This document shows positions 45,022-55,625 of a DNA stretch of 64,000 nucleotides, piece by piece. Position 1 is the first letter of the stretch. Every line of letters starts with the position of its first letter. The stretch covers positions 22,438,359 to 22,502,358 of the forward strand of contig CAMZMU010000107.1 of NCBI GenBank assembly GCA_947311845.1, read 5' to 3'. This DNA comes from Poa pratensis (lineage: Eukaryota; Streptophyta; Magnoliopsida; Poales; Poaceae). The notes below the pieces were generated by a model that was given only the letters and a program-made list of their open reading frames with translations, was not told the origin of the DNA and made no database searches. Position numbers and translations under genes: made by a program.

Positions 45022-45143
45022 ATTGAGTGTGATAAAGTGTCGATTGAGATGGAAGATGTTGCAGATGGACTCACGAAACTTATTGGTCTTTACGGTATCA
45101 CCAAGCTTGTCATGGGAGCAGCCGCCGACCAACACTACTCAAA
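45022..45143 (+). pseudogene. Exon 3 of the USP pseudogene
   Basis: It starts after TTTCCAG and ends at AAA|GTACGA, exactly 122 bp, the same length, phase and boundaries as exon 3 of the gene at 7703 (9240-9361). Encodes IECDKVSIEMEDVADGLTKL then GLYGITKLVMGAAADQHYS. Exon 4 and everything downstream (coiled coil, kinase, U-box) are absent here. Confidence 0.88.
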
Positions 45144-45390
45144 GTACGAGCTCACACCTGCGAAGCTGCCCAACCCAGTTCTTTTCATCTTTTTTGCCAA
45201 AAAGGACCTACTGCTTTTTATGCCTATTTCTATTTCTACGGTGGACTAAATTTATTTTAGGTACATGTGTTTCTTTTTTAACTCAGTATTTCAACCTAGA
45301 TACCGACACAATATAACACAACTTTATTTATTTATTCGGCATGAGGCTTACTCACAGAGCACCAAAGCGACTTACGGGTAATTAAGTAAC

Positions 45391-45495
45391 TAACTGGCTG
45401 CAAGTAATGGAAAAGGATACATGTTATGCTGGTACCTCAGGAACATAATGGATACTACTGGCCTGCATGTAATGGAAAAGGATATATGTCATGAT
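45391..45495. repeat. Imperfect tandem duplication
   Basis: GCAAGTAATGGAAAAGGATA and GCATGTAATGGAAAAGGATA recur about 65 bp apart, followed in each copy by a short related stretch (CATGTTATGCTG / TATGTCATGATG). Confidence 0.6.
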
Positions 45496-45554
45496 GTTAT
45501 AAAATAATTTTTATGTCATAGTTCTTATATATTAGTGGTTAAATTGTTGGTCAA

Positions 45555-45587
45555 TTCGCGATATTAATATATGCACTTTATCTAAAA
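45555..45587 (+). mobile_element. Extremely 5'-truncated LINE insertion (about 33 bp)
   Basis: The perfect 14-bp direct repeat AAATTGTTGGTCAA (45541-45554 and 45588-45601) brackets only TTCGCGATATTAATATATGC plus CACTTTATCTAAA. The insert matches the LINE 3'-tail pattern seen at 34964-34990 and ends in A's, so it is best read as a target-primed insertion aborted almost at once. Confidence 0.75.
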
Positions 45588-45601
45588 AAATTGTTGGTCA
45601 A

Positions 45602-45959
45602 AGTTTGTGCACGTAAAAGTAAGACGCCACATGCATTGGATGGAGGGAGTAACTCAGTATGTTATTTCAGTTATTTTCGGTCTAGATGGGTAAATACTGT
45701 ATTTCTAGGTTTTAAAATGTAAATGAAATATTTTACTAATAATCCAACTCAGCGTTATCTGAATATTGTATATTACACTATTCAGTGTATCAACGATTGA
45801 TCAGGACATCTCCATATAGTGCTTATGGAGTTGCGGTTTGAAGATTTGTCGGGACACACAATCAGGAAGCATAACATAAGGACTGCATTTTCGAACTTTT
45901 CGATTCTTTCCCGACAAGCAGCAAACGAAGCATGCAGGCTTAGACAAAAAGGTTTCTTA
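45602..45959. other. Short stretch between the LINE scrap and the copia fragment
   Basis: It includes GGATGGAGGGAGTA at about 45639, a Stowaway-like right end without a matched left end. No gene is seen. Confidence 0.4.
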
Positions 45960-45994
45960 GATTAATCCAAACTTAATCTATCTAAGTTACCAGA

Positions 45995-46204
45995 ATGCAC
46001 AATCCGGTGCAACACTCAAGAACGAAGCATATTGAGATTCGTCATCATTTTATTCGGAATCATATTGCTCGTGGTGATATTGAGCTTGGCTATATTCCAA
46101 CCAAAGATCAACTTGCCGACATTTTCACGAAGCCACTTGATGAAGCAAGATTCACCTTATTGAGGCATGAGCTAAATATCGTGGATTCTAGGAGCTTGAC
46201 TTGA
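45995..46204 (+). pseudogene. Ty1/copia RNase H C-terminal fragment
   Basis: NPVQHSRTKHIEIRHHFIRN, then ELGYIPTKDQLADIFTKPL is the conserved end of copia Pol. A preceding LIYLS block at about 45972 is in another frame. Everything upstream is lost. Confidence 0.9.
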
Positions 46205-46689
46205 CCATCTTGCATACACACCTATATTTTGACTATTTATTTGGTTTAGGTGTAGGCATGGACATAGGGGGAGTACGGTCCTAATCCATTGGACCATCCC
46301 TCCCCCCATTATGCCGATAGTAAGATTTCATTTGCTTTTCTATTTTCAATTCATGAAAATGTGAGCTTAAATGACGAGTGTTGGTTGTGAACCCAAGATA
46401 CATCTTCGCGGTGTCACGCCTTGATCTCATACATGGTGGCCTAGGCCACCGCCCTCCTCTTTGTGAGGAGTTGGATCTTATTTGGGCTTATTGGATTTTT
46501 TTTGGGTTTCCTAGACCTTTTATTTTGTTTGGGAGAAACACTTGGAATTGGCTTTTATTTATTTGCATCTTGCAACTTCCAAGTGTGTATCCCACCATCA
46601 GTGACTTTGTTCTCATCCTAAGCCTTTCCTACCTAAAAACATGCTCCTCTTGCAACATACTGTCCCACACAAAATTCTGGCATTTTTGG

Positions 46690-47290
46690 AGTCTTTGGGT
46701 CCGGAGACTCCGGTGTGTAGCACCGGAGACTCCGATCTGTCCAGAGTCTCTGCCCTAAACCTGGAAAACTCCGGCTCGGCTGGAGACTCCGGTGTTTAGG
46801 CCGGAGACTCCGGATTCGGTTTTTCGCTGGGTTCCTTAAGGGCACGGGGTGGGGAGCTGTGAACACAACTCCTCATACACCCCCGTCCCCAACTCTCCCC
46901 AGTCGCCACCGTCTCTCCAAGATCGCCTCCGGCTGCTCTCCACCGCCGGAATCCGCCGTGCCACCGGCTCCAACACCTACCAAGCGTCGGGGATCTTCCT
47001 CCCCTCCGTTTGAATCTCACCATGAAGGACACGGGTACCACTCTCTCTCTCTCTCTTCCTCTAGGATTTTTCCTAGATCTAGTTTTGAGAGTAGTTCTTG
47101 TTGAAATTCTTGGTGTAGAACCTTTAGGATGGCAATGTACTCTCTAGGAAATTGTTGGTGTCAATTTTTCATTCAGATTTGACCTAGTTTGGAAGTTCCT
47201 GTCTCAGGCCGGAGATTCCGGTCCCCCTGACCAGAGACTCCGGTGTGGCCGGAGTTTCCGCCCCCTGAGACCGGAGACTCCGGTCCAGAT
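46690..47290. repeat. Palindromic CCGGAG-N-CTCCGG repeat cluster (internal)
   Basis: At least eight copies of CCGGAGACTCCGG or one-base variants, most self-complementary. A second cluster lies in the 3' LTR (49710-49980). They could form hairpins or bind a dimeric factor. Related CGG-rich palindromes are known from Sirevirus regulatory regions. Confidence 0.8.
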
Positions 47291-47328
47291 GTTTTTGAAG
47301 AAAAATTCTCTCCAACTGTTTCTCTCTT

Positions 47329-48993
47329 TTGATTCCATGGACATGTATTCTTATCTCAATGCTACCTATCTACTCCTTTTTCACAGCTAACAAAAGGTAC
47401 CCCGGTGCTTCATCCTCATCCTCGAATATCAAGAAGCCGAAGAAGAACAAGCTTCAAGGTAGAGACTACTTGGTCTATAATGAAGAGGAGGACAAGCATG
47501 TGCAGCGTGGTGACCTGAAGAAGCAAAAGGCTGCTGAGGCTAATCGGGCTAGGCAAGAGGCTAACCTCCTTCGAGAAGAAAGGGCCAAGAAGGCTACGTT
47601 TGACAACATCACCACTTTGAAGGACTTGAACAAGGAGGAGTTCCGATCCATGAGGACACATAATTTCTATGACATGCCCAATAATTCAACCGATGGTCAC
47701 TTTTGGAGAAGGGAGCAAGAGCTCATTATGAAGGAACTCTATGCAAATTTGGACCCAAAAGCTCTTGTGTGCCCTCAAAAGCCGTTGAATTTTGAAGTGT
47801 TGGCCAAGAAGACATACTTTCAAGAGGCAATATGGGTTGCTAGGAAGATCGGTCTTGAGCACCTCATTTCCACCCAACAAAATTATGATATTGAGATGGT
47901 CCAACAGTTCTTTGCCACACTTGTGCTTGGAGATGAGGAGGACACCAAAATGACTTGGATGACGGGGCCTCTCAAAGTTAGTGCACACTTTTCAGAATTT
48001 GGAGAGGCTTTGGGTTATGTGTTCAAAGGTGTGAACATTTCCGTTGGTCGAAGAATGCATGTTGAAGGAGTGGCCTATGATAAGAAGCTTCTCGCCCCTC
48101 TTGCTGCTAAAGGGGGTGCCATTGCCACCACCAAAGGTCTCTAGCCCATCTATAACATTTTGATTCGCATGTTTCGTTGGAGCATTGCACCTCAAGCCGG
48201 GAATACGGATGCTATCCGTGGAGCTCTTGTCAACCTCATGTACCATTGCCACACGACATACCTTGCCGGACCGGATTGCCAAGGGGTTGAGATTGATGTC
48301 ATGGATTATATAAGGTGTGAAATCAACATTGCTATTCATGAGAGGAAGAATCCTATGTATGCTCCTTATGTCATGAAGCTCATCCTCAAAAAGATTCCCC
48401 AACTCGATCGATCTCGTTTCAAGCCTCACACCTATGGTAACCTTCAAGTGCTCAACCATCATCTTGCTCAAGCCACTTATGAAGAGGTAGAGGCGCAAGA
48501 AGCGCCTAGGACAAGAAGGAAAAATGCCACTCCACCCTCTTGGGTTCATGGTGGCAAGGAAAGAGTCAACAATGAGTTGAAGAATGTTTCGTGGTGGAAA
48601 AGGGCTATGATGTGCATGGGTGTTGCGGTGCACAAGGAAAACCATCAAACCTATGTTACCAACAAGATGATCTTGTCCACCCAAGCCCATATGATGAAGG
48701 AATTGCGCAAAATCAACAATGGTGGCACCACTCCTCCTCGCCAAGAAGGTGATCCCGAAACTCCGCCATCCGAAGCAACTATCCCTCTTGAGGAGTGGAA
48801 TGTGGATATCTTTCCTTGGAATGATTATGATGATGTGACCTCCATGCCTTCCTCTTCTCGCAACACCGGAAAGGCTCCTATGCGTGCTCAAGAAGAAAGT
48901 GATGATGAAGAAGAAAGTGATGAGGGTGAAGCCAGTGGTGAAGCAAGTGGTGAAGCGAGTGGTGATGACGACTATGATGAAGACGACGAGTGA
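47329..48993 (+). pseudogene. Extra (envelope-position) ORF of the copia element with in-frame stop
   Basis: One frame interrupted by a single TAG at 48142-48144, about 554 codons in all. The N part has KRYPGASSSSSNIKKPKKNK then a charged coiled-coil-like stretch. The core (RREQELIMKELYANL, then DIEMVQQFFATL, WMTGPLKVSAHFSEFGEALG) resembles the putative plant transposon protein family found after pol in grass Sireviruses. The C-terminus is acidic with a GEASGEASGEASG repeat. A CTTTTTCACAG acceptor-like site precedes KRYPG, so the true start may be in an upstream exon near 46859-47030. Function is unknown; no proven role in cell entry for plant elements. Confidence 0.65.
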
Positions 48994-49538
48994 TCGCCTT
49001 GGGTTTCGTTAGCATCGCTCTTTTCCCTTTTTGGCATTTCGATGCCAAAGGGGAGAAGTAGTTCTACTAGGTTCTCTCGTGGGATTTGCATGGGTCGGAT
49101 ACAAGCATGCTCGTTTATCATTTCTTTGAAGCTTATGTCCCTTTATCTTTGTTGTTGAACTTATTTGCCTTTTATTCGTGTGAGACTATGTTTTATTCCG
49201 TCTGTGTGAGACTTCTGGATATTTCATTCTATCTATGGTTGAGATGGTATCTATCTTTGTGATATATTTTTTGTGCGTTGGTGTATATTCTACAATATTA
49301 TGCACAAGGTATGATTACTTTCCCTCAACCCATTATCTTGATATGTCTTTGTGCTTATGAATTTGTATCATGTTCAATATTTCTTGTGAGTTGTCTCTCC
49401 TCTACATGTTGAGCATTTGTATTCAAATGCAAACTACTTGTATGCACACATGTAGGGGGAGCCTCTCGAATCCTTTGTGGAACATGTCGATATTTGTTGT
49501 GTGCGTTATTGCAAATCCGAGTGTTGTCATCTAACACC

Positions 49539-49552
49539 AAAAAGGGGGAGAT
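49539..49552 (+). promoter_or_regulatory. Polypurine tract of the copia element
   Basis: AAAAAGGGGGAGAT lies directly before the 3' LTR. Confidence 0.85.
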
Positions 49553-50739
49553 TGAAAGGGCATATTTTATATCCCCTAGTTTTTGAGTGTTAGGCAACAA
49601 CACTAGGATATATTAATGTGATGTTAAGTGCTGCAGGAATCAAAAGAAATATTTGCACGTTGCATCGAAACACTTGATACGAAAAAGGAAGTCTGCATCT
49701 GCCTGTTCAGTCCGGAGTCTCCGGTCCTCAGGGGCTCAGGGGCCGGAGTCTCCGGCCTCTCAGGCTTTGAAGCTTTGTGACACACTCGACGGCAGCTACG
49801 GTATAGGGGTCCGGAGTTACCCCGGAGTAACCCCGGAGTCTCCGCCCCCAGACGAGCTTTGAAGCAAAGTGGCTCACTCGACGGCAGCTGCGGTATAGGG
49901 GTCCGGAGTGATCCTGGAGTGCCCCCGGAGTCTCCGGTCTGCCCGGAGTCTCCGGACTTCCAGTGCGGAGTCTCCGGCCCAAGTGGACTGAAACGGCTAG
50001 TTTTTCTGGGAGGGGTATAAATACCCCTCCACCTACCTCCAGCCAGCCAGCTCGCCCAAAACTTGAAGTCTCCATTATTGCAAGCTCAAGAATCGCTAGA
50101 TCTCCCAATCCCTCCACCCAAACTCGTTGATCTTTGGAGGATTGAAGGAGAAGGCCCGGATCTACATCTTCACCAAGCCGTTCTTCATTTCCCCCTCATT
50201 TACTTGAGGGCCCCTTGGCTAGGATTTCCTTTAGGAAAACCTAGCTTCTTATTGTACTCACTTGTTGTCTTTGTGACAGATTTGTAGCTGTTCGGGAGCC
50301 CCCAATCCTCTTGTGGGTTGTGCCCCGGATCGTTGTTGTAAGGGCTCCGGATTCCGCCTTGAAGCATTCCGATAGTGGAAGGTGAACCAAACCTTTGTGG
50401 TGCGGTTCATCGGAGAAGAAGGTGTGTCCGCCTTTGTGGCGGTTGAATTTTGACCTTCGTGGTAGCTCACACCTCTCCAACGAGACGTACTCCCCTAAAA
50501 AGGAGGAACTCGGGATTACGTCCGTGTCTCTGCTGCTTTCACTTCGGTTACTTCTATCCTTATTTACCGTCTTTACTTAGTGTACCTTGCTTAGTTGCTA
50601 GCTTGTCATATAGGTAAATTCACCATAGTTGCATATCTAGAAAATTTACCTTTTGTGTCAAGCCTAAATTTAAAAAGTACTAAAATTGAAGTAGCACCTA
50701 TTCACCCCCCCCCCCTCTAGGTGTCATACGATCCTTTCA
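49553..50739 (+). repeat. 3' LTR of the copia element
   Basis: Starts TGAAAGGGC and ends ATCCTTTCA, giving a short inverted TGAAAG/CTTTCA. It contains a cluster of CCGGAGTCTCCGG palindromes before a TATA-like GGTATAAATACC (about 50015-50026). A C-run precedes the end (50705-50715). The matching 5' LTR is not in the window. Confidence 0.88.
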
Positions 50740-51013
50740 GCTACGTCCCCTCTGCGTCCGGAGTGGTGCACCATCGAGCGAGAGGGTGCAGGCGCTGGCG
50801 CAGGCACGACAGCGGCGTTGACGAGCTCCTCGAGGCGGTTGAGCCAGTTGTCGTGGTTCGCCTGCGTGGGGCGGTAGCGGAACAGCTCCTGCACCATGAG
50901 CAGCGCAGTGGCTGGGCTGGGCGCCGCCCGGCCCTGCGAGGAGGAGACTTGGTCCCTGGACGGATGCAGGGAGGAAGCTCCCTCACCGTCGTCGTGGTCG
51001 CCGTCGTGGCCGC
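50740..51013 (-). pseudogene. Gypsy gag fragment (downstream half)
   Basis: The minus-strand frame contains LLMVQELFRYRPTQANHDNW then LNRLEELVNAA, typical of a plant gypsy gag N-terminal region. It is cut by the copia LTR on one side and by the CACTA element on the other. Its upstream half is at 53783-53944. Confidence 0.65.
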
Positions 51014-52139
51014 CACTAGTACAGAACGACACATCGGAAACGGGCCAAAAACCCCTTCGGCAACGGAGAAAGGGTCCGTGTCCCCGACCCTGTCACTGAT
51101 GTGAAGGCCTTCATCGGTAACGGAGGCAAAAAACCGTCACCGATGTGGGCATAAGTTGGCTACGGTTGCGGACCCATCTCCGTTTCCGATGTATTGGTGC
51201 ATCAGTAACGGAGATTCTAGTTTACTCGTTTGCATTGAGATTCTTTCAGAAGCCTACTGGAGCAATTCGGTTGCCAAATTACATTCAAAATCTCACAGCA
51301 GAAGCACAAAGTTGCTACCAAATCCATTCATAACGTATATAAGAATTGTCATCATTACATAGCATCAAAAGATGAGTTACACATGCCTCGCTAATCCTAT
51401 CATTCTCATGCCTCCCTAAACTTAACTTTTATGACACTCCACTCTTCTCCAGCTCCACCTTCTTCCTTAGTTCCGAAGCGCCGAAAACGGAATTCGACCT
51501 AGCAAAAGACTCGAGTAGCGGTTTCATGCTTCTCCAAATCACATTTGCAGCCAAATTGCTACACACATACACAAAATAGATGGAGAAACTAAAGACAAGA
51601 AACCACACCGAGCTCGCAAGCCTCCTTAGCAAATTAATCTTGCCAAATTCTTCGTAGCGAGGCTTGCTCCATCTTGGACGGTGTCGCCGAAATATAATAA
51701 CGTCACCGCTGTGACATTTCGGCCACACTGTCTAAGACACTCTTAATTAAAAAAGTGTTTTTAACAGTGCAGCGAAACGTCACAACAGCGACGGTTCACG
51801 GATATGATCCCACTTTGTATTTAGCTCTTTTAAAGCTTGTTTGGATCTGCATGGCGCTTCTGCATAAAAATACATGGATGTCTAGTTAGAAAAGAGCCAA
51901 ATATGATGCTACATGACATACATACAATTTAAGATGAAAACAGTTCACACCTTAAGCGCCTATATCCGTGTGCTTCCTGTCCGATCGAAACGATTTGGAG
52001 GCAGAACTTGAAGGTGATGTTACCTTCAATTGCCTCACCATTTTTATGCATTGTCGCCGAAATATACTATTACTTCATACACTAGCTACACAAAACCATA
52101 ACGAGGATTAGCACATTGACAAAGGGTTGAAATTAATCT

Positions 52140-52520
52140 ATTAGACTTCAAATACTAAAAACAAACACAACACAATACTAGACTTCAAATACTAGACAAG
52201 TTGAAGGTAATGTATTCATCATCGGCAGTACTAAAAACAAACACAACACAATACTAGACAAGTTTTATATGCTACTTTAAAAAAATGTAAGAGCTAGTGT
52301 TGAGGGGTGTATTCATCATCGGCAGTACTACAATACTAGACAGAACACAATACTACAATACTAGACAGTACTACAATACTAGATCGGTAGATGCTACTTT
52401 AAATAAAATGTAAGATCTAGTGTCGAGGGGTGTATTCATCATCGGCACTAGACAGAACACAATACTAGACTTCAAATACTAGACAAGTTTTCTGTGCTAC
52501 TTTAAACAAAATGTAAGATC
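52140..52520. repeat. Tandem-type repeats inside the CACTA element
   Basis: Units of about 100-130 bp that share GTATTCATCATCGGCA (52211, 52310, 52432 approximately), ACTAGACAGAACACAATACT and TGCTACTTTAAA..AAATGTAAGA. Three imperfect copies. Confidence 0.75.
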
Positions 52521-52930
52521 TAGTCGGCTACATACCCGAGAAAGATGCACGGCAATAGACCAGTAGATCCGCGTCGGCGACATACTCGGGGAAGATGCGT
52601 GGCAGCTCACCGACGAGCCGCTGGGGGGGGGGGGGGATGCGCGGCGGCTCATGACGCGCCGCTGGGGGAAGATGCACGGCGGCGATGCCGGCCGGACGCG
52701 CCGCTCAGATCTGCGAGATAAGGGTTAGGTCTGGAGCCGCCGCCACACTATGACTGTGGAGTGAGAGTGAGAGTGAGAGCGAGAGCGTTAGGGTTGCCGC
52801 AGTGGCACATTTATAGCATATAATAACATCGCAAACGGAGGCGATAAACAAGCGTTTCCTCTAATTTCTTCACTGACACACTGGGCCTACTTACAAAGGA
52901 TCGATAGAGTAATTAAACTAACTATCTACT

Positions 52931-53373
52931 CTACTTGTTCTGCTTACGCCCTGCCTCCGCGCCATTGTCATCCGCGGCGCGGCGTCGCTTCTTGCCGGTT
53001 GCCTTTTCCTCAGGCGCCTCCTCCTCCGGCACCTCCTCCGATGCCTCCTCCTCCGGCGCCTCCTCCGACGCCTCCTCGTCGTCGTCGTCGTCGGCGTCGT
53101 ATTCTTCCTGGCTAGAATAATACGGCTCCGGCGGGTCCTCCGGCTCCTCTTCCTCCGGCGACTCGTCCTATTCGGAGTCGTCTTCTCCTTCGCGTGAAGA
53201 CGGCGGGTCCGAGTCGTCGGAGTCGTCTTCTACAGAGCGTGAAGATGGCGGGTCTGAGTCGTCGGGGTCCGAGTTCGGCGGCCCGTCTTGATCCACCATT
53301 GAACTTCACCGCGGTCTTCCGCGCTCGCGTCGTCGCTTAGGACTTCCTCGTTCTGCCACCAGGGTTCCGCCAT
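52931..53373 (-). pseudogene. Acidic Ser/Asp/Glu/Pro-rich ORF in the CACTA element
   Basis: Starts MAEPWWQNEEVLSDDASAED then EVQWWIKTG. After a one-base frame change it runs as a low-complexity acidic protein (DSDPPSSR-type repeats, a poly-Asp run, repeats of EEAPEEEASEE) and closes with the basic GKKRRRAADD near the stop at 52931. One in-frame TAG lies in the acidic part. It may be a cargo gene fragment or an accessory protein; I do not know the parent. Confidence 0.55.
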
Positions 53374-53782
53374 GGCGGTTGTGCTAGTGTGGTAGATAAT
53401 GTGGGAGAGAACGAAGAGGAGAATGCGGGACCTGCCTGGCTTCGCGCGGTTCCAGTCACATTTTATTAGCGTCGATCAAGCGGTTCCAATCCCTCGTGAA
53501 TTAAGCCGCATTGAACAGGCGCGCTTCCAGATTGCAACTGCAATTTCCCAAGCACATCGCGAACGGATATACATAACAACCGTAGCCATAGAGATACATA
53601 TTGGAAACGGAGACAAATTTATGACCGTTGCCAATACTTTTGGTAACGGAGATATAAAATTCTCCGTAACCAATGTTGACGGACCAGCCTCTGCCAGGCC
53701 TCGTCCGCAACGCTAAAATCGCGATTCTCTGTGGCCTAACACCTGCCGTTTCCATAGAGGGGTATCCGATGTGTCGTTCTGT

Positions 53783-53944
53783 GTTGCGCGCGTCGTCCTC
53801 AGGGTGCTCGACGTGGGGCTCGGTGTTGCGCTCCGTTCCACGGCTGGCGCACGCGGGCGACCGCGCGTGCTGTTGGCAGCGGGCTCGGTGGTGGCTCTGC
53901 CGGACGTCCGTTCGAGCGAGACGCTCTGCGCGAGTGTCGGCCAT
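53783..53944 (-). pseudogene. Gypsy gag N-terminus (upstream half)
   Basis: The minus-strand frame starts MADTRAERLARTDVRQSHHR 35 bp after a primer-binding site, the normal position of gag. It is interrupted by the CACTA element; the continuation is at 50740-51013. Confidence 0.65.
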
Positions 53945-53978
53945 GGTGAGGTCAAAGAAGTTGAAGACGCGCCTCAGC

Positions 53979-53996
53979 CCCCTACCTGGCGCGCCA
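53979..53996 (-). promoter_or_regulatory. Primer-binding site of the minus-strand gypsy element
   Basis: On the minus strand TGGCGCGCCAGGTAGGGG follows the LTR end (CCGACA, then TT). This is the primer-site form common in Tat-type grass gypsy elements. I did not assign the tRNA. Confidence 0.7.
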
Positions 53997-53998
53997 AA

Positions 53999-55625
53999 TG
54001 TCGGAGACCAGTCCCAGGAACTAGGGGTGTGTCTCACTGAAGCTAGGAATCGAGTAAGGGGCTGAAACACACAGTCAAACAATCCTCAACTACCTCGGCG
54101 ACGGTGCTCGTCGAGCTCGGTGAGGAACATCACGACAGAGATGGACACGAGGAGCTACCCAGGTTCAGGCCCACCGCGAGGTGTAAAGACCCTACGTCCT
54201 GCTTTGTTGTATTGCACTGCTTGTGGAGGTTACAGCACAAGGTTGTGGCCGAAGCTCAAGGTTGCTAAGGAAGAACTATGGTGAGCTTCAGCTAGCTGGT
54301 GTAGTATGAGCTAATGAATTGGGGATTCGATCCCCTCCTTGGTCGTACACTAGTTCCTTTTATACCTGCCTCGGTCCTCTTCCCCGAAAACATCAGGCGG
54401 GAAGGGTACCACATGGTGGCAAAGGTGGAGCGTGGTGCACGGCGTCGGGGCTGTCCATGGATGCGGTCCATGGCAGAGAGCAGCATCGCCAAAGCTGGAA
54501 AAGCCACCGTCCACCCTGTCGTGGTGGGATCACGGCAGATGCCATAGGTATGGCTAAGATGGGGCCGAATGGTCGTTGGGGGAATCCGGGAGGGTTTATG
54601 CACTCAAGAAGTGCACAAGCAAGAACACGCAAGAAACCGCAAGAACACGAACGAGAAACCAGAAACCAAGAACACAAAGCACACCACGATGTACCCTGCT
54701 TCGGGGCCCTCTTGTGGAGGTAACACCCCTACTGCAGCACTATCCTACTTGGTGTATCTCTCGGTGACAAGTACAAGCTGCTCCTCGAGCTGTATGATGA
54801 TACAATGGTGAGAACTTGAGGTGGAAGATGAAGCTACAAGGGGGAAAAGGAACTCCGAGCTTGGATCCGAGGTATCTAGGGGATTCCGAGGTTCCTCTCT
54901 CTCTGTCGATTTATGGACGCCTCCCTCTGTCGTCGATCGATCCTCAAGCAGGAGGGGTGGAAGCCCACTATATAGGCCAGCCGAGTTACCGTTGTGCCCC
55001 TGCTGAACACTGTTGCCATGCCTCTGCTTTGGTCATCATCGTACTCCTGTCAGGGACAAGACATGGCCTGCCCATCCCTGCTGCATAACGGCAGAGCTAG
55101 CATGTCTCCTCTGACAGAGACAGGACGTAGCCACGCCGTGCTACCTCGTAGCCTTTTCCCCGGATCTCGCGTGGTCAGCGGTCAGAGACGTGCAGCCCCG
55201 CCGAACCCGGGGCACGCCTCTGCCAGGCTCCGTGACAGACGCTCCCGTGTCAGGCGGGAAGTGACAGGAGCATTGACTCCTGCCCGACCTACGGCCTCTT
55301 GCCTTGGTTAGCTCGGGTCTTACGCTTAAGATCTTTACCAGGTCGGACCTTACTTCCTTCAAATAGCTTCTCCTGCACTCACAATACAAACCATAGCACC
55401 GAGGTAGTTAGGTCGGCTGATCATAGCTCGGATTATGAACCTCGGCCCATGCCAACGGGATACCTCGGACCCCTCTGGGCCAAGACAGGTCGGCCTTTAT
55501 ATCTCCAGGTCAAGATGAAGCTCGGACACTCCCAGGCCCAAACAGGTCGGCCCTTTCCGTACCTCGGCACACCTTTAAACTCACTTATGCCAAGCCTTGA
55601 CCCTACCCGGGGGTAGCCCCCGACA
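53999..55625 (-). repeat. Gypsy LTR block, possibly two LTRs joined
   Basis: In minus orientation the block starts TGTCGGGGGCTACC (at 55625) and ends CCGACA (at 53999). The left side is followed by primer site and gag. The right side is preceded by a polypurine-like TTCGGGGACTAA, i.e. the 3' end of an element. Within it two stretches (about 54150-54420 and 54640-54990) have a similar layout, including TTGTGGAGGT(T/A)ACA and a TATA-like box. It may therefore be a composite of two related LTRs meeting near 54590-54610, and not one LTR. Confidence 0.65.

Larger units (their letters stand above)
45960..50739 (+). mobile_element. 5'-truncated Ty1/copia element with extra 3' ORF (Sirevirus-like)
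   Basis: Order on the plus strand: end of copia RNase H (45995-46204), spacer with CCGGAG/CTCCGG palindromes, a large ORF of the plant-transposon-protein type (47329-48993), polypurine tract (49539-49552), 3' LTR (49553-50739). An ORF in the envelope position after pol is the hallmark of Sireviruses among copia elements. The 5' LTR, gag, protease, integrase and most of RT are missing, so no TSD can be checked. Confidence 0.75.
51014..53782. mobile_element. Non-autonomous CACTA (En/Spm) element, one end eroded
   Basis: The left end is CACTAGT followed by ACAGAACGACACATCGGA. The right end carries the exact inverse of that 18-mer (to 53782) but lacks the final ACTAGTG. Subterminal regions hold many short GGTAACGGAG/CATCGG units in both orientations, the usual CACTA array. 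No TNPD-type transposase; it carries one acidic ORF on the minus strand. It sits inside a gypsy gag. Confidence 0.85.

Noticed and set aside
52624..52635. G-run and neighbouring GAGAGT repeat as a regulatory element or G-quadruplex
   Set aside because: Simple low-complexity sequence inside a CACTA element; no support for function.
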